Assembly: GCA_000231825.2 (NCBI GenBank)
Contig: JH720294.1
Coordinates: 943,525 to 1,007,524 of the forward strand
Source of the DNA: Tetrahymena elliotti 4EA
Lineage: Eukaryota; Ciliophora; Oligohymenophorea; Hymenostomatida; Tetrahymenidae
DNA length: 64,000 nucleotides
Reading direction: 5' to 3'
How positions within the stretch are numbered: position 1 is the stretch's first letter; each line of letters begins with the position of its first letter. Below, in pieces: positions 13,484 through 26,428 of the stretch. A model generated the notes under the pieces. The model was not told where the DNA came from. It did no database searches and saw only the letters and a program-made list of their open reading frames with translations. A program made the position numbers and the translations under genes.

Positions 13484-16400
13484 TCAATTTGATGTAATTC
13501 TGTGGTATTATTATATTTAATTTACAGGAGTGTTTTAGTTAAGTTAGTATGGCTAATGTAGAGGAATAAATGGTTACTAGAACTAAGATTGAATTTATAT
13601 AGGAGTTTAAGGATTTATTTAAATCATACCATTTTGTTAAGGTAAATTACTCTAGGAAATTACTGACTATTACTATGGTTGCTATTATGATAATTAACCC
13701 CCTCCTACATGTTACTGGTTATACAATTAATTTTGCTATGATGGGACACCAAATTAATTTGTAGACAAAGCAGAAGCAGCAGGTTAAAAGTTTTAAGGAA
13801 TTGAATTAACTGGCTATTATGGAAGGTTACTTGGCTTTTACTAAGTATTTATATTCTATGTTTAAGTGTATGGCTTTTATAAATTACTTATTTATGATTA
13901 TTAATTTATCAAGGTATTAACTTATTATGGCTAAGTGATAACTTATTTTTATAAAATTCCCATATTATTTTGTTGTGCTTAGGCTGTGTTAGGAGTTACT
14001 AATGGAGCAGCATTCAAGTCTGCAGTTGTAGTTGGGTGAGAAAGCTATATGGTTGTAGTTTAAATTTGAAGTTTTTAAGGAGTTTGATTAGTGGATATAG
14101 ATTGATTTACTTAAGTTTGAGGTGCTAAGTTATTTGCAGGAAATCCTTAGCTAATATGAGAATATTAGCTCTAAAAATGAGATTACTATTGACTTTAGTT
14201 GTGAGAGTCGAAATTTATTGATTGCATTACTTATTAAGACTTAGGCTTTAACAAATCTCTTCTTATTTAAATTAAGTCTTCCTTTGATAAATCAGGTGAA
14301 TAATTACGATAAGACAACATAAACTGTTGTTTATTTCTTTCGTAATCTAATTTTGTCTGTAAATCAGTCTTTTTAGACACAAACATGTCTTGCAAGCTGC
14401 GATTGTAATCTATTTATTTAAAATTTAATGTTTTAATACTTTTATTAGCTAACTAACAATATCATTAAATCTGACTAAAAATTTTTAATTTCAAAAAATT
14501 TAAAAATTGTACCAGTAAAAAATTTAAATTTAAAACTGGATTAAAATTTTTTGCATTCAACTGAAATTTTTTTGAATTCAAATTAAAAAAATTGAATTTT
14601 TATTTCTATAAACTGGTTGTTGAATGTAATTTGTTGCAAGATTAATCTAAGAAAATAATTTATTTATTTTAAACATTATTTCAACCAGATTAAAATAGAA
14701 GGTTCTCTCATTTATTTGGTAAATTTGCTTTTTCGAAAAAGAAGGTACTTTTTTTCATTCAATCAATCAATTATTTATTTAAAAATAAAAATTTTTTAAT
14801 TTAAGTATTTTTATGTTGTTGTTAAATTAATTTTTAAATCAATTATTTCTTTAGTGGATTAGCCAAAGATAAAGGAAAAATTTCTTAAAAATATTTTAAT
14901 ATAAGCATTGGTTTCCTAATTAGCTAATTAGGATCTTCATTTTTTTTAATTTTAGATGAATTAAGATTATTTATTTTAAGATGAGTGACATTTTATTGCT
15001 ATTTTCTCAATTGCTTAGAATTTATTCTTTGGGAAATAATTTATCAGCTTAAATATTGGCTTTTTAATAAAAATAAATATGATTTGAAATAAATATAATT
15101 CTTACTTTGTGGATTTGCATTTGCTTAGTTATCAGGTTGGTCTGCTACGTTTTTGGATTGCTTCTAAACTGAATATTCTAATTTATTTTCTTCTTATATG
15201 ATTGGATAATTGGTTTTTTTATTTGAATTGTTTCTTTGGTTTTCTTTGTTTTCTTGCTCAATTTCGTCTTTTTCCCAAAATATATCGAATTTGACTGGTT
15301 TTTTGTACTAAATCAAAGTTGGTTAGTTTTGATGAGTGTTTTATTAGGGAGGAAGATAAAGCTAAGGATTATAATCGAATTATCTAGGCTACTTTACTTC
15401 TCTGTTATATTAAGTAAGGTAATCTTCATCAGCAGAAAGCTCTGATTAAGTGCAAGTCTTTTATCCAATATCCCATTTTCTTCTTTAAGAAGAGCTTTTC
15501 TTTGCAAAATGACCTGCAAAGGAATTGCTATTATTGTTGTTACTCTTAAAAATTTGTTCTGTTTAGCGATCAATTTAACTTTAATCTGCTGTACCTTGTT
15601 GACCTGCTGGAGTTAATGTTTCATCCCCATTTTTTTCATAGAAAGGTATTTACAAAGAATGAGTTTTATTACTAGTTTAGTAAGCTGTTTGATGCTATTA
15701 AGAACTCATACTGCCATTCAAATTGTTGTTGTTGTTGTTTGGGTTATTTAATTCCTCCTCTTTATTTTTTTATATGTTATTGTTTATTATGATTGGTGGA
15801 GGTACTTGAGGGATGAAAGCAGCATTTTAGGTTGGGTTAGCAGTTTACATAACCAAAGGAGAATTAAGGTGATTAAATGAAAATAAAGGATTTGCAGGAG
15901 CACCTATTAAAGACAAAGGTAAAAATGGTTATTGCAAAAACATATTAGCTGAACTTCTTTGCTAATTCATCAATTGTTGTTATTGCTAAAAGTAATTTTG
16001 CTATGATAGTAACTACTGCTCTTGCATAAATAATTAGAATTCTAATGTTTGTTGCTAGAGTTGTTGCTAATATTAAATTATTTGCTTTTGCTATTATTAA
16101 ACTAAATCGTTTTATCTTTCAACTTGAGACAAATAATATTTTTCTATTTTTTTCTTTGAAGAAGATTGTTATCCGTTTTATTATTTTTATTGCTATTAAG
16201 AAGGACTTCTTTGCTGTTTTTATGCGCTTTCTAAATTTCCATTGATTTCTCTTCCTGTTTTTGGAACATTTTTTTCTGGGGTCTATTACCTGACTTATTT
16301 TTAAGATTGCTAAGCGGCGTTAGGAGATTTAACTGATAATCCATTTATTTAACCAATTAATTATTATGCTATAAATTTATCATTTTTAGAGGTTTTATTT

Positions 16401-16975
16401 GATGCTGGAGCTGGCTTTTTTTAACTTGAATCAGGTGATAAATAATTTAGTTTACTCTACTATTTTTAATTCAAATTTTATGATTATTAGCTAAATAATT
16501 ATCTTTCTTATTTTCTAGCCTTTTCTGCAGAAGATCTAATATTTGGAGAAAGGAAATATGAACTTTCATGCTTAAGTGGAGTTTTTGGCTTAATATTTGA
16601 ACCTAACAAAATTAATTTTTAGCTGATTGAATATGCATCACTTTCATCAACATTATTCATGTCAGGGTTATCATAACTTCTATCAAGCTTATTATGAATT
16701 TATTACATTCCCTAATTATTAATTTCATTCTATAAATTCTTTGCTTCATGGTGATACTGATGATATTCTTCTTATTCATCAATGCCATTCATATACACAT
16801 TATTAAATTCATCATGCTAATGAACTGGATCATTTAAAGAATCAAGTATCTTCTCTTTAATGTTAATATGTTCAGCCATATCTTCCTCATCTAATCTATC
16901 CAAACTAGACTCTAAAATCTTTGAAATAGTCTCGCCGTTATTTGCTTAATTAAAAAATGTTTGCTTTGAGTGAAT
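13484..16975 (-). CDS. Large Gln/Asn-rich hypothetical protein
   Basis: The biggest exon, 16975-15106, is open for 623 codons. It is rich in Gln (mostly TAA/TAG), Asn and Ser, with QQQQ, NNNNN and prion-like runs, and short charged islands such as RRKWDIGQ and EDYLTQYN. A GTAAGA donor closes it. A second long exon, about 14416-13484, carries KKTDLQTKLDYER and SYRNYSPDLSKEDL, then another Q/P/S/T-rich tail ending at TGA 13484-13486. Small exons probably lie between 14420 and 15080 but I cannot fix their borders. The 5' end is unsettled: an in-frame ATG is at 16879, and an acceptor TTTACAG at 16976 suggests an upstream exon. Such proteins often join RNA granules; that is only inference. Confidence 0.7.
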
Positions 16976-17328
16976 CTGTAAAGATTTGGTACCTATTATA
17001 ATTTAAATTTAAAATCTATCTATCAGCTATATTAAAAAAGAAAAAGATTCCAATTTAAAAAATTCTTCAATTTAATGAATTAATTAATTAATGATTAATC
17101 GATCGATTGATTGATTAATTGAATTTTTTTGTTTTGGATTTATACTTGAGAAATAAAAATAAATTTTTGAAATAAAACACACTAGAAATAATAATTAGCA
17201 AAAGATATTTAAAATGCACTCATTGATATTTGATAACATAATAAAATCTTTCTTGTAATTAGTAGGAAAAATGAGTCAGCTTAAAAATTAAATAAATAAT
17301 TGAAAGTGGTTATTTTTTTAATTGACAA
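16976..17328. other. Short spacer between two minus-strand genes
   Basis: A/T-rich, with GATCGATTGATTGATTAATTG-type simple sequence near 17099-17121. It should hold the promoter and possibly a 5' exon of the Q/N-rich gene. The minus frame happens to stay open but reads like non-coding sequence. Confidence 0.45.
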
Positions 17329-18645
17329 TCAAATTTGAAAATATCTTTTTTTAAAAAATAAGAGTGTTGGTTGATTGAAGAGCTAATTTAATTTCATATA
17401 CGTTGCGAGTTCTTTTTTTAATTTTTAGTTTGAATTTAGATTAATTTTTTTTTTTGATTTGATTTTATTTAAAGGTGAGCTTATGGTTGGTTGAATAAAA
17501 TTTTTGATTTCACTTTTATTTTATTGTTTGTTTGTTTGTTTTCTAGCTTGGTTTTATGTGGATTTATTTATATTAAAAGATAAAGGTATATCTATTGATC
17601 TATTCAATCTTTGTTTCTTTTTTAACTAAGTTTGAAAAATAATGCTTTATTAATGAATAAGGAAGACTAGTTTTTCTTTTGTGTATTTGATATTCAATTA
17701 ACCAATCAAGGATTATTTGATTGTTTATTTGTTTGTTTTTTGTTTATGAATTAAATAGCAAATAAAAGAAGACTTTTGTTTAAATTACTTTAGTTACTTT
17801 TCTTATTTTGAAAACTAGGACTCTTGTAAGGAGTGCTTATAATTGCAAGGTGGCTTTGAGATTTAAATTAACGCTATGTGGCGGGCCTAGTACCTACTTC
17901 GATAGAGCGGGTTGTTATCTTTGATTAAAAAATGTTTTGCTTGATTTATTTAAAACAATTAATTTACATTTGCCTTGTCAAATGTGTTATTATTAGAAGG
18001 TATTTTTGTATTATGCAAATTCATCAACTCACTATGACAGTGAGAAAGCTTTTAAAAAATAACTGAGCTGGCTAAATGCTTGGCTTCAAGTGATTTGATT
18101 TTTGATTCTACTTCTGATGCATAATCTAAATTCCTAAATATGTTTTAAAATATTTACTAGCTTGTATCGAAATATTTGCAAATATGTATGCTGTTTCGAA
18201 AGATCTTGCTTATTAAAATAGATAATTTACTTGTTATCATCTGCTGCTAATACACTCTCAGAAAGTCCTGAACCAACTTTCCTTAAATACTCATTCACTT
18301 AATCATCAAATTTATTTTTTCCCTTTCTCTGCTATGGTGTTGACCCTGCTAATTCATTCTTTCTCTATTTTTTAAAATGGCATATTTAATCTCGCTTGCT
18401 TTTCTCTCTTTGATCTATTTGAAATTTGAAGAGCCTTAACATCTCAATTAATCAAACAAATGCACTTCAAATTTCAATGATTAACAACGCTTATTGCTCT
18501 ATTTTTCATTTGAATTAGCTTAATTTTTTACCTTCATATAATCGGTTTCATATCCTCTTTGATCTTGAAAATACTTCGTGTTGCGGAATTTCCTCAGAGA
18601 ATGTCCGGAAGTATTATGGTTGTGATTTGATGCCAAACTTTTCAT
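17329..18645 (-). CDS. Hypothetical Lys/Gln-rich protein, several exons
   Basis: The likely start is ATG 18645, giving MKSLASNHNHNTSGHS..., with a GTAAAA donor after ETDYMK near 18528. A middle exon about 18450-18233 encodes AGSTPQQRKGKNKFDDQ and EYLRKVGSGLSESVL. After an intron ending ATATTTAG, a third exon (about 18134 downward) encodes DYASEVESKIKSLEAKH and then stays open to TGA 17329-17331, a long Lys/Gln/Asn-rich tail. A GC-richer block at 17860-17920 sits inside this frame (PLYRSRYQARHIAL). No family is recognised. Frame in the exon near 18400 is ambiguous, and the last 200 codons may be partly non-coding. Confidence 0.5.
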
Positions 18646-21600
18646 TCTCTTTCTTAAAATCACTATAATATTTGTTTGTCTTATTCTTAAATAAATATAT
18701 ATAAATATATTAATTTTTTTGCTTTCTTTCTTTCCTTCTAAATTAATTAGCTTTCCTTTTGATAGATAGATAAATAGATAGATTATTTAGGGATCTATAA
18801 TTTATTTATTTATTAATTGACTGATTGATTGATTGATAGACTGAATCACTTGATTCAGATTAATCAATTTTTAATTTCTAATTAAATTAAAGGTAGGTCT
18901 TATTACTTTTTACGCTAAGCACAAAATGAATGAAAGATAGATTTTCAAAGCCAAAGATTTGTATTTAGGGATCTTAATGAGAATCAAACCTTGACTCTCA
19001 ATTAATTAGCAATTGTTTTGGTATCAAATAATCTATCTATCAATTAATCAATCAAACAATAATGTTAATTAATTAGATTACAATTGATAGCAAATTAACA
19101 AATTTAAAATCAGCATCTATAAAAAAATGATTTTTTATTTTTTAGTAAAGATTATAAAATGAATTTTATTTGTCTTTTAAATTGATTTAATGAGTGTTTT
19201 TAACAAGTTTACATGTAAATAAAATAAGTTTAAATGTTAAACTGAAAATCTACCTTTTTTATACCTATAGATTAATATTTCAAATAAGATTAAATCAAAA
19301 CCAAATTTTTTATTTTTATTAATTCGAAGTTTTTAATTAGAATACTTTTGGGATAGCATATTTGCATCTATCTCATTGTATCAAAAAAATCTATTTGGTG
19401 ATCTATCATCTAATGATCACCTCATGATGTATCTACATCAAAAGTATTTCATTCTAGGGTGCAAATTCATAAGTAAATTTTATTACACAAAAATATTATT
19501 TAAGCTAAAAATATAAAACAGAATTGAATAAAATATTAGTACATTCTATTATTTAGTAATAGATCTTTATCACATAGAAATAAATACGCTAATTTCGATT
19601 ATACTTTTAATTTATTAAATAAACCCAACAGACAGTATCAATAATCTACTTTATATTTTTAAAATAAAAGTATATTCTATTTTTAGATTAAATAACTTTT
19701 AAAGTCTATTTTACATGTAAAACAAAAGCAAAAGAGAATTTCATTCATAATTTATTACATAGAATGATTAATGATAATCTATTGTTTAATTATCATTCCA
19801 AGAATAACAAAACAAAAACTTGTTATTGAAGCAGTATTATCAAAGTTTTTTAGATTAGTTAAAATAAAATTAGCTAATAGAAATAATTTCATAATGTTGG
19901 ATCATATTGTTATTGGTTAAAAAAATGAATGATTTCAGTAAATTTTATGAAGAGAAATAAAGCTGTTTACTAAAATTTTGATCAAGTAGAAATTTAAGTA
20001 AATAAATTTTAATACATTCAAAAACAATTAATAACCACAATTGCTTTCTAAAATTTATTTTTAATAATTGAAAGATTTATTTATTTACTTTTATCTAGTA
20101 AATCCTTTCAAAATAATTATTAATAAAACACTTTGCTGACTATTTCTTTTATTTTATTAATTTACTTATTTATTCATTTAAAAAACAACATAATAAAAAT
20201 AAATAAAATTATAAGATACTATTTTTGTTCTCATAAATAAATTCTAACACTTATTAATCATTTCACAATTTTATTAAATTATTCATATTTAAATATTTTT
20301 GAGCCAATTTATTGTTTCAAATTATTACTCTTTATTTTAATTAATTTTTAATCGTTATTATAAATAATTATTATTTTTTGTATGTTGTTTAAATATTAAA
20401 ATGAGTTTCAATAAATTTTGCTTTCGTGTATTTTTTCTTTCTTTGAGAGCTTCTATTTTAAAATTATAATGAATTTTCTCTTTCATTTTAAATATTAAAA
20501 GCATCAAAAAATTGTATCTATTTATCATTTCAACCAAAATATGTTAAAAGCTTTTGGTGATTTACAACCTATTTTATCATCTCTTAAAAAATATTGAGTT
20601 AATTTAAAATTTAATTAAATAATTCATAAATATAATTTTAAATAATTCAAAAGTGTTATTTTAATTTAAAAAAATAAGATTCTCAAGATAGAAATATATG
20701 ACCAGAGTAACTAATGGTTAACATTTTTATCAAATAATTGAATTTGATTAAGCCATTTTACATTAAGCTTAGCTAAAAGATGAATTTAATGAAATGAAAT
20801 TTTTTTTCTACTTAAAAAATATTTAAAAATTCAAGGATTTGGTATTTGTACTGTTTTTATTTTATAAAAATTGATGTCATTTTCAAAAATTTTAAGAGAA
20901 TAATATTGTTTTTTTCTTCTTTATTTAAAAATTTAAGAGTGACGATTATTTTTATAATCAAATATTTTAATTTCTTCATAAAAAAATTACATACTTTCTA
21001 AAGAAATGTCAAATAGAAATAAAATATTTGAGTGATGATCACAGAAATAAAAATTGCCAATTTTAAGAGTGGGACAACTGTCCCCAAAAAAATGCATGAT
21101 ATTTTTTAAAGGCTTTTTCATTCTTTAACTTTTAGGTGAAATCTGATACTATTGGATTAGAGAAAGTAAGAAAATTAAGTTTTTATCTAAATCAATTCAA
21201 ATGTAAAAACTGAAAAATATTAAAATATATTTGGAGATATTAGAAATTAAATAGTTTTTTTTAAATTAATGATAATTATTTCAATGTAATAAATTGGAAT
21301 CTAATTGATTTTTAGATGAAAATACATTTAATTTATTTAAAATTTTAAAAACTTAAGAAAATAAAAAGAAGATTCTATATTCAAATAAATGTGAATTACT
21401 CATTCGTCACATGAGGCTAATAAAATAGATAAGATGATTAGATTGTTCAATCAAATAAAACACATAGAATAATAAGTGTTGATGTGATCGAAAGCTGTAA
21501 GAAGGATTAATGTTTGAATTTCTTGATTATTTGAAATAAAAAGGAGATATTTAAAGTTTTAATTACTTTCTACTGATTTATTTATTAAAAACTTTAAAAA

Positions 21601-21649
21601 TAAAATAGGGATATATTTTAGGATCGAAAAATCTAAAGATAGGTGGTAA
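18646..21649. other. 3-kb AT-rich intergenic region
   Basis: The longest gene-free stretch. It contains GATA- and ATTGA-type simple sequence at 18764-18840, then largely featureless A/T. No tRNA, snRNA or supportable ORF was found on either strand. The right end must include the promoter of the phosphoesterase gene. Confidence 0.5.
18764..18840. repeat. Simple sequence (GATA)n and (TTGA)n
   Basis: GATAGATAGATAAATAGATAGAT at 18761-18783 is followed by ATTGACTGATTGATTGATTGATAG around 18815-18838. These are ordinary microsatellites in an AT-rich spacer. Confidence 0.8.
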
Positions 21650-23434
21650 ATGGAATAAGTTAAGGAATTTTCAATCTTTCATTTTAATGATGTTTATGAA
21701 ATTGAGGAAAGCACTGTAGAGCCAGTTGGTGGTGCTGCTCGTTTCGTTACTGTTTGCAAATAATTCAAAAAGGAAAAAGGAGATAAAGGATTAGTTTTAT
21801 TTAGTGGAGATTTATTCAGTCCTTCTACTTTGTCTGTCCTTTATAAAGGAGAGCAGATGATCGAGCCTATAAATGCTTGTCATGTAGATGTTGCTTGTGT
21901 AGGCAATCACGAGTTTGATTTCAATCTTGAAACTATTTAAAATAGATTTAAAAGATGCAATTTTCCTTGGTTGTGCAGCAATATTTTTAACATTAGAACA
22001 GAAGGTATTTTGGCAGACAATCATGCATATTTTATTGAGGAAAAAGCAGGAATCAGAATTGGTATTATGGGATTGGCTGAAAGCGATTGGCTAAATACAA
22101 TTACTGAAATAGATATGAGTATTGTAAGATATGAAGATTTTGTTAAATGTGCTAAATAGCTTGTTGAGGTTTTGAGAAAAGAACATCATTGTGAGATGAT
22201 TATTGCATTAACTCACATGCGTGTTCCCAATGACAAATTGTTAGCAGCAGAAGTTCCTGAAATCGATCTCATTTTAGGAGGACACGATCACATCGTTATG
22301 GATGAACTTGTAAACTAATCTCTCTTCATAAAGAGTGGAACAGATTTCAAAGATTATAGTATTTTAGACATAGAAGTAGGAGATTTTTCATCAATTTCAT
22401 AAGCTTAGCATGAATAATTAATGAAAGAAAAGGTTTACATTATCAAGAATAAGTACAAAATAAACTTAAAATTCCACAATGTTACAAAAAATATTGAAGA
22501 AGATGAACAAATTAAAAAGCATGTTGAATTTTATATTGAAAAATCAAGAGCTGAAATGTAAAAGGTTATTGGATATTCATTTGAGCCATTAGATACTCGT
22601 TTTAGTGCTTTGCGTACAGAAGAAACGAATTTTGGAAATTTTTATGCAGATGTCATCAGAAAAGAAGTGCAAGCAGATGTTACAATTGTTAATTCAGGAA
22701 CTATTCGTTCCGACTGCATTTTCCCTTAAGGAGAAGTCAATTATGCCCTTTTAAATAAAGCTTTGCCTTTCCCTGATATCATCGTTGTTTAAGAATTAAC
22801 AGGCGAACTTATACTTTAAGCTTTAGAAAATGGTGTTTCTAAATGGCCAAATTATGATGGCAGATTCCCTCTTATATCAGGAATTAGATTCTCTTTTGAT
22901 GGTAGAAAACCACCTGGTGAAAGAGTATTAAAAGATGAAGTTTTCATAGGAGACGAATTGTTGGATTTAAATAGAAAGTATTCAGCAGCAACTAAATAAT
23001 TTGTCTCTCTTGGTAAGGATGGTTATGATATGTTTAAGGGCTAACCATATATTTTAGCTTTCGAAAACGGTTTACCCCATCTTCAAATTATGATTTCTTT
23101 CTTCAAAAGTTTAGAAACAAAAGATAGCCTGAAATCTGGCAGTAATTTAGCTTAGAAATTCTCTGAGATCCAAAAAATAGCATTTGAAATGGAGAATGAA
23201 GAAGAACTTCCTCCTATCATGCAACCTTAAGTAATTAAAAGACGTAGCAGTATCATTTCATAAAATACACCATCTCTAAGCAATATCAAAGTCATGAGAT
23301 CAGTCAAAAGAAAATAATCCAGAATTGAAAAAGTTGATAATAGTGGACTCGTTTAAGGTATTAAAGTACATGACGATTAAGCCTATATAGTTATAGCTCC
23401 AAGATGTGATGGAAGAATTAGAATCATTAAATGA
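21650..23434 (+). CDS. Calcineurin-like phosphoesterase / 5'-nucleotidase family protein
   Basis: A single-exon 594-residue protein. The metal-binding motifs of the UshA/CD73 family are all present: HFNDVYE (11-17), SGDLFSP (52-58), GNHEFDF (85-91), THM (188-190) and GGHDH (210-214). The C-terminal 5'-nucleotidase domain follows, with NSGTIRSD for nucleotide binding and GKDGYDMF for base stacking. Members hydrolyse nucleoside phosphates, cyclic phosphodiesters or related esters. There is no signal peptide or GPI signal, so unlike CD73 this form should be cytosolic. The last 80 residues are Arg/Lys/Ser-rich (KRRSSII, RSVKRKQSR), a likely regulatory tail. Exact substrate cannot be told. It is one of the cleanest Q-reassigned ORFs in the window. 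Confidence 0.93.
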
Positions 23435-24065
23435 AATAATTCACAACACTATCTATTTTTATCTATAGTATATTTTTGTTCTATTTAATTGTTCATTCAC
23501 TCCAAAAATCTTAAAAAAAAACACTTTTATTTTCTTATTTCTGCTCTCAGTAAAATTCCTAAAATTTTAACACCTGTTAAATTCTAATATTTACAAATTA
23601 TTCATCATTATATAAAGAGATGATATGTATCCCAAAAAATTAAAAAATTTTTTCTTAAAGCCAATCAAAATGTGCAAAATTAGGAGAGGTTAGATTGCAA
23701 TTTTATTCATAAAAAATCTTCTACCATTTCCCAATTTTAAAACACTTTTATTTCAAACTAATAAAAGATTTTTAGATAAGCTTAGCTCAAGCTTTTTTAT
23801 TTACAAAAATTTCATGGAATTTGATAAAAACATAAGTAGACTCAAAAAAATACTTTTATTTTTCTTTAAAATTAATTAATTAAGAGTTAAGTTTTTTACA
23901 ATAATATGAGATATTTTAAAATAACATTGATCCTCATTTATCTTGATAGTTAATTAATTACTATTCATCATTTTAAAAACATAAGAAAAAGAATAAGATA
24001 TTTTTAATTATTAAATTAAAAAGATAAAAATTAAAATCAAATAAAAAAAGAGCAAGAAAAGAAAT
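23435..24065. other. Spacer; left flank of the LRR duplication
   Basis: Non-coding A/T. From about 23897 (CAATAATATGAGATATTTT) it is recognisably repeated at about 27408, so the duplication that made the two LRR copies included about 170 bp of upstream sequence. Confidence 0.6.
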
Positions 24066-26428
24066 ATGAATAAACAAATTTAAATTGTCAAATAACTTGA
24101 TTAAATAGATCTAACTGTTCTTAGCTGGTTTAAATTAGACAACTAAGAGTTAGTTCAGATATAAGAGTCTTTCGATTACTCATATTAATCATGTACAAAT
24201 TTGAATATTAACTTGTAAGGTGATAATATCAGATGTTAATCAGTACTTATCAATCTACTTAATATGCTTTCTAAGTTTTCAAATACTGAAAAGCTTGATT
24301 TGTGTTTAGGATATTCTAATGAGCTTCAATCTGAATCTTTCTTGTTATTGCTTAGAAATATTTTTTCTTTAAAGAAACTTAAAAAGTTATGCCTGAACTT
24401 TGACTTTAATGTGATTAATGTTAATAATTTCTAAAAAGAAGATTTAAATTGCTTGTTACAAGATTAAACATTAATTCCTATGATTTATGAACTGGAATTA
24501 GTGATTCACTAATAAAAAAATTTTTACATAGGCAATAATGTCAATTTGATAAGCTTATTTACTTAATACCAAAGCCAAATTCAAATTATAAGATTAGAAA
24601 TAATTGAAAATAGAATGAGTTAAGAAGATTTGTAAAGTATTTTTGAATCATTAGACAATTTGTAAAACCTCAATCAACTCTATTTCTCTCTGCAAGATAA
24701 TAAAAGCCTATTGATATATGCTGGATTTTAAAGAAAGCCTTTTAAAGAAATTTAGATATCTTCTAAATATCACTGGAAAAAAGTATGATATGTGATAACC
24801 AATAAGATTTCTTTGAAATGAAAAATTATTCATGCAAAGAGATATCTTTCCATTTTGTTGAAATTGAAAATGTGAGCAATATAATCAAGCAATTACTAAT
24901 AAATTTGGACTGCTTTCCTTAATTGAAAAAGTTTGATATGTAAATTCATAGAATAATTAACTTGGAGAATTTAGAAATGCCAGCAAAGAGTTGTTTAGAT
25001 TAACAATCTACTCTTGAAATACTCTAATTAGATATTTTAAATAGTACTATTTCAAAATCGTTCATAGATTATATCTATGATTTATAGGTAAGTTTATTTA
25101 ACTAGACATAACAGCTGTTTATTCATTAAGAATCACACAAATTAAAGTTCGAAATTTTTGAATAAAATGAAAGGAACTTTAAATTTGTTTATGAAAATTT
25201 CTCAAAAGTTAGTTCTTCAGATTAAATTTAAAAATAAATTGAGTACATGCAAAAATTTTGTCAGTAAAAGTTTAATCTTAAAAAACTCAACTTATAACTT
25301 TGTTATTCAAAATGTGATACCTTTATTGGTAAAGGTAGTGTTATACAAGAAATGAATATTTATTAAATTTCTACATAAAAAAATATTGAAGATCTATCAT
25401 CATTTTTAGATACGATTGATAAAAACGAATTGAAGTCAGTCACTTTAGAGCTTTGTCCTTTTAATCAAGAATTAGAGCTTGATTTTGAGAAATTGCAAAA
25501 TTCTCTGAAAAATTTCAAAGAATTAACTTATTATAGCTGAGATTGCAGAGTAAAATAGAAATAAAATAATTTACTGTTGATATTGGGTGATACAATTTTG
25601 AGACAACTTTAATTTCTCAGATTAAAATTTATGATAGAGAATGGGTATTAAGAAGATGATTTGATTCAATGGTTAGAATAATAATTGTAAAAGTTAAATA
25701 AACCAAATAAAGTAGAAATGTTATTAGATATTGAGAAAGTTTTCTTTTACTTAATATTAACAAATGACAAAAATGAGTAGATGTCACTTGAAGTAAGTTA
25801 TCAGAAGAATATTGTTAGTTTATTTTTAAGCATGCTAAAAGGACTGAGTAAAGTAAGATCTGATTTTAATATTGATATCAAAGTATTTTAAAAGGATTAT
25901 AACTTACATTCAATAATCAATTCAGATGAAATAAAAATTCTTAATCAACAAAAGTAAAATGAAAGTTAATTTTTTGCACTTAAAGAATTAGGATTAAATA
26001 AATTACCTTTGTAAGAATTAAATTTAAAAACAGCTAAAAAGATAGAACTTAAAGAATATTTTAAATTCTCTAAATTAAAAAAAACTAATCTTATTAAAAC
26101 CTAAATTTTAAATCTTCACAACTGCTAAATTTATGATGATCCTTGTTAAATATTTGATATTTTTTATAATATCTCAGAATTATCAGTTTCAGGAGAGATA
26201 TATTTAAATAAAAATTTTATCAAGTAGGTATTACCCATTCCAAATTTAATCTCTTTTTCTTTAATTAGTAATTATAGTTATTAAACATTAGAATTCATTA
26301 AATTTTTGAAATAAATTAAATTAAAACAATTTGAACTCAAATAAATAAGAAAATTCATAATAAAACTTAATTATAAAAAAATTAAATTAAATTAGTTTTT
26401 AAAATATAAGACATTAGTTGTTTGTTGA
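24066..26428 (+). pseudogene. LRR protein copy 1, frameshift and in-frame TGA
   Basis: The frame starts at ATG 24066 and encodes Leu-rich repeats (NIRCQSVLINLLNMLSKFSN, LRNIFSLKKLKKLCLNF). At about 24702 one base is missing relative to copy 2 (AATAAAAGCCT against AATGAGGTGCCT) and the frame shifts by one. The second frame continues to TGA 26426-26428 but is crossed by a TGA at 25538-25540 in an otherwise smooth LRR-like frame. Total coding length would be about 785 residues. Later parts still look like protein (EELNLKTAKKIELKEY-type repeats), so decay is recent, or the TGA is read through. No intron that rescues either break is visible. No catalytic domain is seen. Confidence 0.7.

Noticed and set aside
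13549..16245. Plus-strand ORFs (e.g. 13549-13938, 15236-15445, 15877-16245) that look like membrane proteins
   Set aside because: They are antisense to the Q/N-rich minus-strand gene; minus-strand codons give homopolymers and a 623-codon exon, and the plus-strand products are only shadows of TAA/TAG/CAA codons.
17860..17920. GC-richer block that might be a small RNA gene
   Set aside because: No cloverleaf, snoRNA C/D boxes or stable fold could be drawn, and it sits in an open minus-strand frame.
21812..22159. Short ORFs on both strands inside the phosphoesterase region
   Set aside because: The plus one is part of the 594-codon phosphoesterase frame, cut off only because TAA/TAG was treated as stop; the minus one is its antisense.
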